NCBI RefSeq assembly: GCF_002843175.1 | Contig: NZ_PJEO01000050.1 | Span: 1 to 64,000, forward strand | From: Confluentibacter flavum | Lineage (GTDB): Bacteria > Bacteroidota > Bacteroidia > Flavobacteriales > Flavobacteriaceae | Reading direction: 5' to 3' | Length of the DNA stretch: 64,000 bases | Part shown: in pieces, positions 45,706 through 54,775 of the stretch | Numbering within the stretch: position 1 is the stretch's first letter | Layout: every line of letters starts with the position of its first letter | Position numbers and translations under genes: made by a program | Notes under the pieces: generated by a model | What the model was told of the DNA's origin: nothing | Seen by the model: the letters and a program-made list of their open reading frames with translations, nothing else | Database searches by the model: none

Positions 45706-47022
45706 ATGAACAGAAAGATACTAATCTGGTCTATTACTGCAGCCTTAGCAGGTTTCTTATTTGGCTTTGACACTGTAGTTATATCGGGCGCCGAAAAAAA
45801 ATTACAGTTATTATGGGGCTCATCCGATATGTTCCATGGCATTGTTGTTATAGGCATGGCACTTTGGGGCACGGTAGTAGGGGCCTTTTTTGGTGGGGTC
45901 CCGACCAATAGGATAGGGCGTAAAAATACCTTGATATGGATAGGCGTATTATATACCATATCCGCAATAGGATCTGCGTTGGCCAATGACCCCATAACAT
46001 TTGCGATCTTTAGGTTTATTGGAGGACTGGGCGTAGGTGCATCAACCATTGCGGCACCGGCATACATCTCAGAAATAGCGCCCGCCAAGGACCGAGGTAA
46101 ACTAGTAGGTCTATACCAGTTCAATATTGTATTTGGTATTCTTGTTGCATTTTTTTCTAACTACTTATTAAATAATATAGGGGAAAACGCCTGGCGCTGG
46201 ATGGTAGGGGTGGAAGCATTCCCTGCTGCTATTTATACCATATTTGCATTAACTATACCGAAAAGCCCAAGATGGTTGCTTACTAAGTTTAGAAATAGTG
46301 AAGCAAAGAGCGTACTACAAATCATCAATCCAGATCAAGATCCAGAAAAGCTCATGTTAGAGATAAAGGATGAGATGGAAAATACGGTGCCAAATGAGAA
46401 CATTTTTTTAAAGAAGTATAGGTTTCCGTTAATTCTGGCATTCTTAATGGCTTTTTTCAATCAGTTGTCCGGAATCAATGCACTGCTATATTATGCCCCT
46501 AGGATTTTAACGGAAGCGGGTCTTGAAGAAAGTTCAGCGCTTTTAAGCAGTATAGGGGTAGGGGTTACTAACTTGATATTTACACTTTTAGGTATTTTTT
46601 TAATAGATAGATTAGGAAGGAAACAATTAATGTTTATCTGTTCTATTGGTTACATTATATCTTTATCGTTAGTCTCTATGGCATTTTTCTTTCATTGGGA
46701 AGGTAATTCTGTTCCCATATTCTTGTTCATGTTCATAGCGGCACATGCCATTGGCCAAGGTACCGTAATTTGGGTGTTTATTTCAGAAATATTCCCCAAT
46801 CATTTAAGAGGTTCTGGGCAATCATTTGGCAGTTCGGTCCACTGGGTCTTGGCCGCCATAGTACCTTCTTTAGTCCCCGTTCTATTTTCTACAATAGGTG
46901 CAGGCATGGTTTTTCTATTCTTTGCCTTTATGATGGGGCTCCAATTGTTATTTGTGATTTTTATGATGCCAGAAACCAAAGGAATATCCTTAGAAGAATT
47001 AAGTAAAAAACTAATTAAATAA
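45706..47022 (+). CDS. Sugar porter, major facilitator superfamily (probable fructose transporter)
   Basis: A 438-residue inner-membrane carrier with twelve helices. Sugar porter signatures: GFLFGFDTVVISGA in helix 1, the loop motif NRIGRKNTL, RFIGGLGVGASTIAAPAYISEIAPAKDRG, PKSPRWLL, QLSGINALLYYAPRIL, DRLGRKQL and the C-terminal PETKGISLEELS. It probably moves fructose released by GH32 into the cytoplasm for the fructokinase. First gene of the operon; GH32 follows after 10 bases. The 5' half is much richer in GC (57% in 46021-46080) than the neighbouring genes. Confidence 0.93.
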   Translation: MNRKILIWSITAALAGFLFGFDTVVISGAEKKLQLLWGSSDMFHGIVVIGMALWGTVVGAFFGGVPTNRIGRKNTLIWIGVLYTISAIGSALANDPITFAIFRFIGGLGVGASTIAAPAYISEIAPAKDRGKLVGLYQFNIVFGILVAFFSNYLLNNIGENAWRWMVGVEAFPAAIYTIFALTIPKSPRWLLTKFRNSEAKSVLQIINPDQDPEKLMLEIKDEMENTVPNENIFLKKYRFPLILAFLMAFFNQLSGINALLYYAPRILTEAGLEESSALLSSIGVGVTNLIFTLLGIFLIDRLGRKQLMFICSIGYIISLSLVSMAFFFHWEGNSVPIFLFMFIAAHAIGQGTVIWVFISEIFPNHLRGSGQSFGSSVHWVLAAIVPSLVPVLFSTIGAGMVFLFFAFMMGLQLLFVIFMMPETKGISLEELSKKLIK

Positions 47023-47032
47023 GATAAATAAA

Positions 47033-48649
47033 ATGAAAACCTTAAGAAAAACTAATCTGATTTTAATGCTTGTGGCTTTGTCCTTTCTTATTGGGTGCAA
47101 AGATAAGGACCAAAACAGTAAAAATACTGATGAACCTGTAAATGTATCCTATACAGAAGAAGAACTGTACCGTCCAAATTTTCATTTTACTCCTAAAGAG
47201 GCATGGATGAACGATCCGAATGGTATGTTTTACTATAATGGGTATTACCATTTATATTTTCAGCATTATCCTGATGGAAATGTTTGGGGACCCATGCATT
47301 GGGGGCATGCTATCAGCACAGATATGGTCACTTGGAAAGAAATGCCCATAGCCATATTCCCAGATGAAAAAGGCTATATTTTTTCGGGAAGTGCCGTGGT
47401 AGATGTTAACAATACCTCAGGATTTGGTAAAGGTGGCGGACAACCTATAATTGCCATGTTTACGTACCACGATATGGATGGAGAAAAAGCAGGTAAAACA
47501 AATTATCAATCGCAAGCCATAGCATACTCGTTAGATGAAGGTCAAACCTTTACCAAATATTCGGGTAATCCAGTTATTAAAAACCCAGACATTAAAGATT
47601 TTAGAGACCCAAAAATTGTTTGGGATTCCATACACGAAGAATGGCTTATGGTATTGGCGGCTGGTCAAAAAATTATGTTCTACACTTCACCAAACTTAAA
47701 AGATTGGAAATTGAAATCTGATTTTGGGGATGGTATAGGTGCACATGGTGGCGTTTGGGAATGTCCAGATTTTTTCCCAATGGTAGTTCAAGGAACTGAT
47801 GAAATAAAATGGGTGTTGTTGGTTAGTATTAATCCAGGTGGCCCAAATGGCGGTTCTGCAACACAATATTTTGTGGGCGATTTTGATGGTAAACAATTTA
47901 CAATTGACCCATCATTTGAAAAGGATTTAAATAGTTCTGAACATAAATCGATATGGATTGATTACGGAAGAGATAATTATGCGGGAGTAACCTGGGCAAA
48001 TATACCAGATACTGATGGTAGAAAATTATTCATGGGATGGATGTCCAATTGGCAATATGGACAAGAAGTTCCTACCGAAACATGGAGAAGCGCCATGACG
48101 GTTGCAAGAGAAGTTGAGCTTCAAAAAATGGATGCTAGTTACAGGTTGTTATTTAAGCCTGTAAAAGAACTAACCAGCTATAGAAGCACCAAGTATAAAA
48201 AAGAATCAATAGAGATAAAAGGTAATACAAAAATTACCGATTCCAAAGTTGTTGATTTATCTAGTACGGAAATCAATTTTATAATCCCAGATTTAAAAGA
48301 TAAAAGCTTCACTTTTAAACTTACCAATAAACAAGGTGACACCTTAGCGTTTGGATATGATAGTAGCGATAAAAACTTTTTTGTAGATAGAAGAAAATCT
48401 GGTAAAACAGCATTTTCAGAAAAGTTTGCAAGTCATGTTTCTAAGGCCAAAAGAACATCATTAAATCCAGATTTGTCTGCTACAATTATTCTGGACAAAA
48501 CATCTATAGAGCTATTTTTTGATAATGGCGAAACCGTAATGACAGAAATATTTTTCCCGAACTCACCATTCGATAAGTTAAGTATTGAACCTAATGACCA
48601 AGAATTCGTTCTAGGCAATATTGAAATCCACAAACTAAATTTTAACTAA
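47033..48649 (+). CDS. GH32 fructan hydrolase lipoprotein
   Basis: 538 residues. The lipoprotein signal ends SFLIGC (C22), so the enzyme is membrane-anchored, in the periplasm or on the surface. The five-blade propeller has all three GH32 catalytic motifs: WMNDPNG with nucleophile D61, FRDPK with transition-state Asp D192, and WECPDFF with acid/base E243. A C-terminal beta-sandwich (about 385-538) follows. The family cleaves inulin, levan or sucrose; exo-acting release of fructose would fit the adjacent porter and kinase. Whether it prefers beta-2,1 or beta-2,6 links cannot be read from sequence. It lies 11 bases before susC. Confidence 0.95.
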   Translation: MKTLRKTNLILMLVALSFLIGCKDKDQNSKNTDEPVNVSYTEEELYRPNFHFTPKEAWMNDPNGMFYYNGYYHLYFQHYPDGNVWGPMHWGHAISTDMVTWKEMPIAIFPDEKGYIFSGSAVVDVNNTSGFGKGGGQPIIAMFTYHDMDGEKAGKTNYQSQAIAYSLDEGQTFTKYSGNPVIKNPDIKDFRDPKIVWDSIHEEWLMVLAAGQKIMFYTSPNLKDWKLKSDFGDGIGAHGGVWECPDFFPMVVQGTDEIKWVLLVSINPGGPNGGSATQYFVGDFDGKQFTIDPSFEKDLNSSEHKSIWIDYGRDNYAGVTWANIPDTDGRKLFMGWMSNWQYGQEVPTETWRSAMTVAREVELQKMDASYRLLFKPVKELTSYRSTKYKKESIEIKGNTKITDSKVVDLSSTEINFIIPDLKDKSFTFKLTNKQGDTLAFGYDSSDKNFFVDRRKSGKTAFSEKFASHVSKAKRTSLNPDLSATIILDKTSIELFFDNGETVMTEIFFPNSPFDKLSIEPNDQEFVLGNIEIHKLNFN

Positions 48650-48660
48650 ATTAATTTATT

Positions 48661-51600
48661 ATGAAATTAAAAAAACTTTTATTTCTGCCCGTATTTGCTT
48701 TTGCAAGCATTTGGGCACAAGCACAGGTAAGTGGTACTGTTACCTCCCAAGAAGATGGCATGCCTTTACCTGGTGTGTCGGTAATTGTATCGGGCACAAC
48801 TCAAGGTACCGCTACAGATTTTGATGGAAATTATATGCTGGAAAATGTTGATGAAAATGCAACATTGGTTTTTAGCTACGTAGGTTTCCAAACGCAACTA
48901 ATAGAAATTAGTGGACGTTCTGCAATAAACGTTGTGATGTTAGTAGATGCTGCAGCACTAGACGAAATTATTGTTACTGGATATTCCAGAGAAAGAAAAG
49001 TAGACGTAACTGGGGCAATTACGGTTGTAGAGTTAGGTCCAGCTGAAGGTGCTACTTTAAGTTCAGGTAGTGCTATACAAGGATTACAGGGTCGGGTGCC
49101 AGGGTTGTTTATTGAGAAGAGTGGAGACCCAACAGGAACTAGTAATCGAATTTTAATTCGTGGAGCTACAACTTTGGGTAACAACGATCCGCTTTATGTA
49201 ATAGACGGCGTACCAACTGTAAGACAAGAGGTTTTTTCGAGTATAAATCCTAGTGCCATAGAATCTGTTCAAGTATTAAAAGATGCTTCTGCTTCCTCAT
49301 TGTATGGAGCACGAGCAGGCAATGGTGTTATTATTGTCACTACAAAAAATAGTGCAAAAGCAGCAGGAGGAGAAAAATTTAATGTCGCTATAAATTCCAA
49401 CGTGTCAATGCTATCAGAGAAAAAACAGCGCTATGATATGTTAAATGCACAACAAAGAGGACAAGCCATTTGGCAAGCATCAGTTAACGATGGAGCAGAT
49501 CCTAATGCGGGTTATGGAGAGATTTATAATTTTGATTGGAATGGCGATTTTAATAATCCAGTCTTAAATAGTGTTTCCGTTCAACCTTTTGTGGGTGGCG
49601 ATTCAACTGTACCTGCTGGAGACACCGATTGGCAAGATGAACTTTATCAAACAGGCTATGTTTCTAATAATGAAATCTCAATTTCTGGTGGTACCGATAA
49701 TTCATTTCACTTATTAAATATCGGGCATTTAAAAAATACAGGTATTTTAAAATTCACAGGATATGAAAGGATTACAGCAAAATTAAATTCTAATTTTAAT
49801 TTGTTTGACAATAAATTGCGTATAGGTATTAATACACAATTTTCAACTTCCGATGAAACCTTAGCGTCTCGAGATGTTGGTAGTGCATTTACCCCAGGTC
49901 TAGGCATTACTTTGGCGCCTACTTTACCAGTATATGACGCTAATGGAAATTATGCTGGGCCATTAGGAGCCGGTTATTCTGATAGAAATAATCCAGTTTT
50001 AATGCAGGATTTAAATCAATGGGATAATACAGATAGAACAAATATCTTCGGTAATATTTATGCAGAATTTGACATAATCAAAAACTTAACGTTTAGAACA
50101 AGTTTAGGTCTTGATTTCGGTGATTACAAAAAAAGAGATATTGAGCGAAGAGTCAGCAATGGGTTTATAACACGAGGAGATAATAGACTTATAGAAAACA
50201 CTAATAAATTTACAAGTTTTGTATTTACTAATACATTGAACTATCAATTAGAACTTGGAGATGACCATAAAATAGGTGTTTTATTAGGGGCAGAATCAAT
50301 AAAAGATGATTTTGCAAGTGTCAATGCCTCGGCAAATACTTTTGCAGTTGAAACAGAATCTTTTTTCCAGTTAAATGCTGCAACAGGGGCACGTACAAAT
50401 AGTGGGTCATCAACAGGAAGTAGATTGTTGTCACAGTTTGGTAAATTAAACTATGCATTTCAAGACAGGTATTTAGCATCTTTAACACTACGTAGAGACG
50501 GGTCATCAAGATTTGGTGCGGATAACAGATATGGTGTTTTTCCAGCGGTTACAGTTGGTTGGAGAATTGATAATGAAGAGTTTTGGAAAGATAATGATAT
50601 TGTAAACTCATTAAAATTAAGAGCGGGTTACGGAGAAGTAGGTAACCAATCAATTGGAGATGTGGCTCGTTTTGGTTTATTTGAATCTAGATATGGGCCA
50701 AACCAAAATCAATTTGTACCAGACTTTTTTAATATCTATTATAATGTAGGAACTGCTTATGACTTGTCTGGTATCAATACGGGTAACTTACCTTCTGGGT
50801 TTGTTTCTATACAGGCAGCAAATTCAGCATTAAAATGGGAAACCACAAAGGAATTGAATCTTGGTGTTGATTTTACGTTATTTAACAATAATGTGGTAGG
50901 GTCTTTTGATTATTTTACAAGAGAAACTAGTGATATCTTAACAACGCCACCAATTGCATCAGTAGTTGGTGAAGGGCAACAAAGAGTATTAAATGGAGCT
51001 ACAACAGAAACCAAAGGTTGGGAATTATCCTTAGGATATTCTAAAACTTTTAACAACGGTCTGTCCATGACGGTATCTACTAATTTCGGTGCATTTAAAG
51101 ACGAGATTACTCAATTACCAGAAGAGGTTGTATCTTCTTATCCTGGTACTGTAGATAATTCTATTATTGGTCATTCTCAATTCTCAATTTTCGGTTATAG
51201 AACAGCAGGGTTATTTCAAAGTCAAGCAGATATTGATGCAAGTCCCACACAAATTGCTGCTAGACCTGGAGGGTTAAAATTCCAAGATTTAGATGGCAAT
51301 GGAAGTATTGGTGTAGAAGATAGAGATTTCTTAGGTACAACTTTGCCGGATTTAGAGTATGGTATTCGTATCGATTTAAATTATAAGAACTTTGACCTTT
51401 CTGTATTTGGGTCAGGTGTAGCTGGAAGAATTGGACAAGACCCTTACATATTCTGGAATAATTTTGTACAAGGTAGAGAGAATGCTGGACTTGGCGTGTT
51501 AGATGCATGGACCCCTAATAATACAGGGTCTTCAATTCCATCTTTGTCGTTAGCGTTTAATGATTTAAGAACTTCCGACTATTTATACAGAAAAAATTCT

Positions 51601-51816
51601 TATTTCAAAGTTAGAAACTTACAATTAGGTTATTCGTTCCCGGAAGAAATGATAAGCAAATGGGCCGGAATGACAGGATTGAGACTTTACTTTCAAGGTG
51701 AAAACTTATTTTGGTTTACACCAAAAGATTATATAGGTGCAGACCCAGAGCGAACTAATGTAGATAACATTCCCGTTCCAACCACACTTTCACTAGGGTT
51801 AAACATAAACTTTTAA
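48661..51816 (+). CDS. susC: SusC-family TonB-dependent outer-membrane transporter
   Basis: A 1051-residue oligosaccharide importer. Signal peptide (LLFLPVFAFASIWAQAQ), carboxypeptidase D regulatory-like domain (VSGTVTSQEDGMPLPGVSV..., about 22-105), TonB box-like region (ALDEIIVTGYSRERK), plug (SAIQGLQGRVPGLFIEKSGDPTGTSNR, then DPLYVIDGVP) and a 22-strand barrel ending ...TTLSLGLNINF with the terminal Phe. No STN domain, so no direct anti-sigma signalling. Works with the SusD lipoprotein encoded next, powered by TonB-ExbBD. Symbol refers to the family, not to starch specificity. Confidence 0.95.
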   Translation: MKLKKLLFLPVFAFASIWAQAQVSGTVTSQEDGMPLPGVSVIVSGTTQGTATDFDGNYMLENVDENATLVFSYVGFQTQLIEISGRSAINVVMLVDAAALDEIIVTGYSRERKVDVTGAITVVELGPAEGATLSSGSAIQGLQGRVPGLFIEKSGDPTGTSNRILIRGATTLGNNDPLYVIDGVPTVRQEVFSSINPSAIESVQVLKDASASSLYGARAGNGVIIVTTKNSAKAAGGEKFNVAINSNVSMLSEKKQRYDMLNAQQRGQAIWQASVNDGADPNAGYGEIYNFDWNGDFNNPVLNSVSVQPFVGGDSTVPAGDTDWQDELYQTGYVSNNEISISGGTDNSFHLLNIGHLKNTGILKFTGYERITAKLNSNFNLFDNKLRIGINTQFSTSDETLASRDVGSAFTPGLGITLAPTLPVYDANGNYAGPLGAGYSDRNNPVLMQDLNQWDNTDRTNIFGNIYAEFDIIKNLTFRTSLGLDFGDYKKRDIERRVSNGFITRGDNRLIENTNKFTSFVFTNTLNYQLELGDDHKIGVLLGAESIKDDFASVNASANTFAVETESFFQLNAATGARTNSGSSTGSRLLSQFGKLNYAFQDRYLASLTLRRDGSSRFGADNRYGVFPAVTVGWRIDNEEFWKDNDIVNSLKLRAGYGEVGNQSIGDVARFGLFESRYGPNQNQFVPDFFNIYYNVGTAYDLSGINTGNLPSGFVSIQAANSALKWETTKELNLGVDFTLFNNNVVGSFDYFTRETSDILTTPPIASVVGEGQQRVLNGATTETKGWELSLGYSKTFNNGLSMTVSTNFGAFKDEITQLPEEVVSSYPGTVDNSIIGHSQFSIFGYRTAGLFQSQADIDASPTQIAARPGGLKFQDLDGNGSIGVEDRDFLGTTLPDLEYGIRIDLNYKNFDLSVFGSGVAGRIGQDPYIFWNNFVQGRENAGLGVLDAWTPNNTGSSIPSLSLAFNDLRTSDYLYRKNSYFKVRNLQLGYSFPEEMISKWAGMTGLRLYFQGENLFWFTPKDYIGADPERTNVDNIPVPTTLSLGLNINF

Positions 51817-51828
51817 AAATTGAAAAAC

Positions 51829-53577
51829 ATGAAAAATATAAAAACATTTTTATTTGGAATTATAGCAACAATAGTTGTTGTAGGTTGTTCCAAAGATTTT
51901 TTAGAATACGAACCAGAAGGGGTATTATCTAATGAAAACGTCGCAACTGCAGAAAATGCTGAAGCTCTAGTGGTAGCTGCTTATGCAGGTATCGCTAATG
52001 ATGAAATGGTTGGGCCATTAACGCATATGTGGGTATTTGGTAGTGTACGATCTGATGATGCCTATAAAGGTGGTGGTGGCCGTGGAGACGTTGATATTAT
52101 TGATCGCTACGAACAATACAACTTAACTACTGCAGACGATCCATCAGACTGGATGGGGCCAAGAACTTGGACAAACTATTATAAAGCCATATCAAGAGCT
52201 AATTTTGCATTGTCGGTAATCAATGACATTCCTGATACAGATTATGCAGACAAAACTTTAAGACAAGCTGAACTACGCTTTTTAAGAGCACATTCTCATT
52301 TCATACTTAAATTATTGTTCAAAAAAATACCTTACATCACAGAGGGTTTGTCTCAAGAAGAACTTTTGCAAATTTCGAATGATGTTGAGAATGATGCTTT
52401 ATGGAATACCATTGCTGATGATTTCTTATTTGCATACAACAATTTACCACAAACTCAAGACCAAGTTGGTAGAGCCGATAAAAATGCGGCGGCGGCTTAT
52501 TTAGCTAAGTTACGTTTGTATCAAGCTTATGAGCAAAACGACACCCATCAGGTGACCAATATCAATGCAACCAGATTACAAGAAGTGATTGATTATGCGG
52601 ACGATGTTACGGGAGCTTTGGAAGCAGATTATGGTAATAATTTTTTAGATGGATTTGATAACGGTTTAGAATCTATTTGGGCAGCTCAATTTTCAATAAA
52701 CGACGGAACAGTAGTAAGTAGGGTAAGTTTTGTTACAGGATTGAATTCGCCTCACGGAACTGGGTTGTATGGGTGTTGCGGATTCCATTTGGCAAGTCAT
52801 AATATGGTAAATGCATTTAAAACCGATATTATTACTGGGTTGCCTTTATTAGATACGTTTAATAACAGTAATATTTTTAATGTTGTTGATGGCAACGGAG
52901 AAACACCATTGGCAGCAGGCGTCACTTTAGATCCGAGAATTGACCATACGGTTGGAATACCTGGTCGCCCATTTAAATATCGCAATACAGTTAATACGAC
53001 TGGTGATATGGTATATAATTTTAGTTGGGCAAGAGACCCAGGTGTATATGGTTATTTTGGTAATATGAAAGAACAACAGGCACCAGATTGTTCATGTTAT
53101 GTGAAAGAAGGGCCATTTGTAGGAACGTCTAAAAATGTTGATTTTATACGTTACGCCGATGTGTTATTATTTAAAGCTGAAGCATTAATTCAATTAAATC
53201 AAGTTGATGGAGGCGTGACAATTATTAATCAAATTAGAACACGTGCAGCAGCAAGTACTCAAAGACAAATTGACGCTGGGGCTTCAAACGTTTATAATGT
53301 TGGCATGTACCCAATGGGAATGTCTAAGGCAGATGCGTTTAAAGCGTTAATGTTTGAAAGAAGGTTGGAGTTTGGTATGGAAGGACCAAGATTCTTTGAT
53401 TTAGTAAGATGGGGCATGGCAGAACCAGTATTGAATGCTTATTTGGCGGTTGAAAAAACAAGGAAAGATTTTCTTGCTAATGCTCAGTTTACTGCGGGAC
53501 GCGATGAGTATTATCCAATACCACAAAGAGAGATTGATTTTACAGGAGGTCTATATGATCAAAATCCTGGATATTAA
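51829..53577 (+). CDS. susD: SusD-family glycan-binding lipoprotein
   Basis: 582 residues from the ATG at 51829 (a TTG three codons earlier is part of the same frame). The lipoprotein signal IATIVVVGCSKDFLEYEPEG is typical of SusD. The alpha-helical TPR-like scaffold is recognisable (WTNYYKAISRANFALSVIND, LRQAELRFLRAHSHFILKLLF), and the C-terminus has the family ending (RRLEFGMEGPRFFDLVRWG, YYPIPQREIDF). It lids the SusC barrel and captures fructan chains. Unusual: local Cys clusters (GCCGF and DCSCY) on probable surface loops. The C-terminal part of the operon ends at a strong palindromic terminator. Confidence 0.94.
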   Translation: MKNIKTFLFGIIATIVVVGCSKDFLEYEPEGVLSNENVATAENAEALVVAAYAGIANDEMVGPLTHMWVFGSVRSDDAYKGGGGRGDVDIIDRYEQYNLTTADDPSDWMGPRTWTNYYKAISRANFALSVINDIPDTDYADKTLRQAELRFLRAHSHFILKLLFKKIPYITEGLSQEELLQISNDVENDALWNTIADDFLFAYNNLPQTQDQVGRADKNAAAAYLAKLRLYQAYEQNDTHQVTNINATRLQEVIDYADDVTGALEADYGNNFLDGFDNGLESIWAAQFSINDGTVVSRVSFVTGLNSPHGTGLYGCCGFHLASHNMVNAFKTDIITGLPLLDTFNNSNIFNVVDGNGETPLAAGVTLDPRIDHTVGIPGRPFKYRNTVNTTGDMVYNFSWARDPGVYGYFGNMKEQQAPDCSCYVKEGPFVGTSKNVDFIRYADVLLFKAEALIQLNQVDGGVTIINQIRTRAAASTQRQIDAGASNVYNVGMYPMGMSKADAFKALMFERRLEFGMEGPRFFDLVRWGMAEPVLNAYLAVEKTRKDFLANAQFTAGRDEYYPIPQREIDFTGGLYDQNPGY

Positions 53578-53622
53578 TTTTAATCATAAAATTGTTTAGT
53601 TTTTTAAGTTAGTTTTTTTAAA

Positions 53623-53660
53623 TTAAGAGGGTGTTTAATTAAACACCCTCTTAAACTTTT
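53623..53660 (+). terminator. Perfect 32-bp palindromic terminator after susD
   Basis: TTAAGAGGGTGTTTAA (53623-53638) and its exact complement (53639-53654) form an uninterrupted palindrome, followed by ACTTTT. It separates the transport operon from the kinase gene. Confidence 0.85.
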
Positions 53661-53762
53661 AAATGAAGCACCCATGAGAATAGTATTTACATATACGAGG
53701 ATGATTGTTAAGGGTGTTCCATCTGACAATTAAAAACAATAAATAAAAACAGATGAAATAAT

Positions 53763-54653
53763 ATGTCTAAAATAACATGTTTCGGAGAAGTCTTATGGGA
53801 TGTATTCCCTACCCAAAAGAAAATTGGAGGAGCCCCTTTAAATGTTGCTAGTAGGTTACGATCATTTAATCATGATGTAACGATGATTAGCGCTATAGGT
53901 GAAGGTAAAAGTGGCGCTGAATTGCTACAATATATTAAAGATGTTGGCATTGATGCCAGTTGTATTCAAGTGCATAATGAGTACAAAACAGGAAAAGTAA
54001 AAGTGATGCTGAACGAAAAAGGATCAGCCTCATATGATATTAAATACCCAAGGGCCTGGGACAAAATAAGGTTAACGGAAATAAACAAAGGGGTTGTTAA
54101 AAATTCGGATGCTTTTGTTTTTGGAAGCCTTGCAGCAAGGGACGATAGTTCTAGAAGCACATTGTTCAAACTTATTGAACTTGCCAATTATAAAATTTTT
54201 GACCTTAATTTAAGGCCACCGTATTATACCAAGGAGGTTTTAATACATTTAATGAACAAAGCCGATTTTATAAAATTTAATGATGATGAACTTTATGAAG
54301 TGAGCAAGGCAATGGGGTCTAAGTTTAATTCATTGGAGCAAAACTTAATGTACATTGCAAACAAAACAAATACGAAGCATATTTGTGTCACTAAAGGACA
54401 CCACGGAGCTGTATTGTTATACAATGATAAACTTTATTACAATAGTGGTTTTTTAATAAAAGTAATTGATACTGTTGGTGCTGGCGATTCTTTTTTAGGT
54501 GCTTTAATAAGTCATCTTCTTAACAAGATAAATCCCCAAGAGGCCATAGATTTTGCTTGTGCCGTTGGGGCTATGGTAGCCCAAAATGAAGGAGCTAACC
54601 CTGTGTTGATAAAGTCAGATATCGATGCATTTATAAATCCATATAAAGTATAG
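53763..54653 (+). CDS. Fructokinase, PfkB family
   Basis: A 296-residue cytoplasmic ribokinase-fold kinase. Features: the N-terminal ITCFGEVLWDVFPTQKKIGGAPLNVA with the GGAxxN substrate signature, and the C-terminal signature DTVGAGDSFLGAL (236-248) with catalytic base D242 and the anion hole GAGD. It phosphorylates fructose brought in by the porter at 45706, feeding glycolysis. It lies 185 bases after susD behind a terminator, so it may have its own promoter or depend on read-through. Confidence 0.92.
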   Translation: MSKITCFGEVLWDVFPTQKKIGGAPLNVASRLRSFNHDVTMISAIGEGKSGAELLQYIKDVGIDASCIQVHNEYKTGKVKVMLNEKGSASYDIKYPRAWDKIRLTEINKGVVKNSDAFVFGSLAARDDSSRSTLFKLIELANYKIFDLNLRPPYYTKEVLIHLMNKADFIKFNDDELYEVSKAMGSKFNSLEQNLMYIANKTNTKHICVTKGHHGAVLLYNDKLYYNSGFLIKVIDTVGAGDSFLGALISHLLNKINPQEAIDFACAVGAMVAQNEGANPVLIKSDIDAFINPYKV

Positions 54654-54775
54654 AGTTATTAAAATAATTTATAATGGTTTTTTTTTTTGGTATTATAGAA
54701 AAACTAAATATCTTCATTAAATATTCAAAAACTTCAGGTATTAAAAAGAAATATCAATTTTGTTGAAAAATCATT

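Noticed and set aside
54676-54690. A long run of T after the fructokinase gene as a terminator or phase-variable tract.
   Set aside because: There is no hairpin before it and it lies outside any coding region or promoter that can be recognised.
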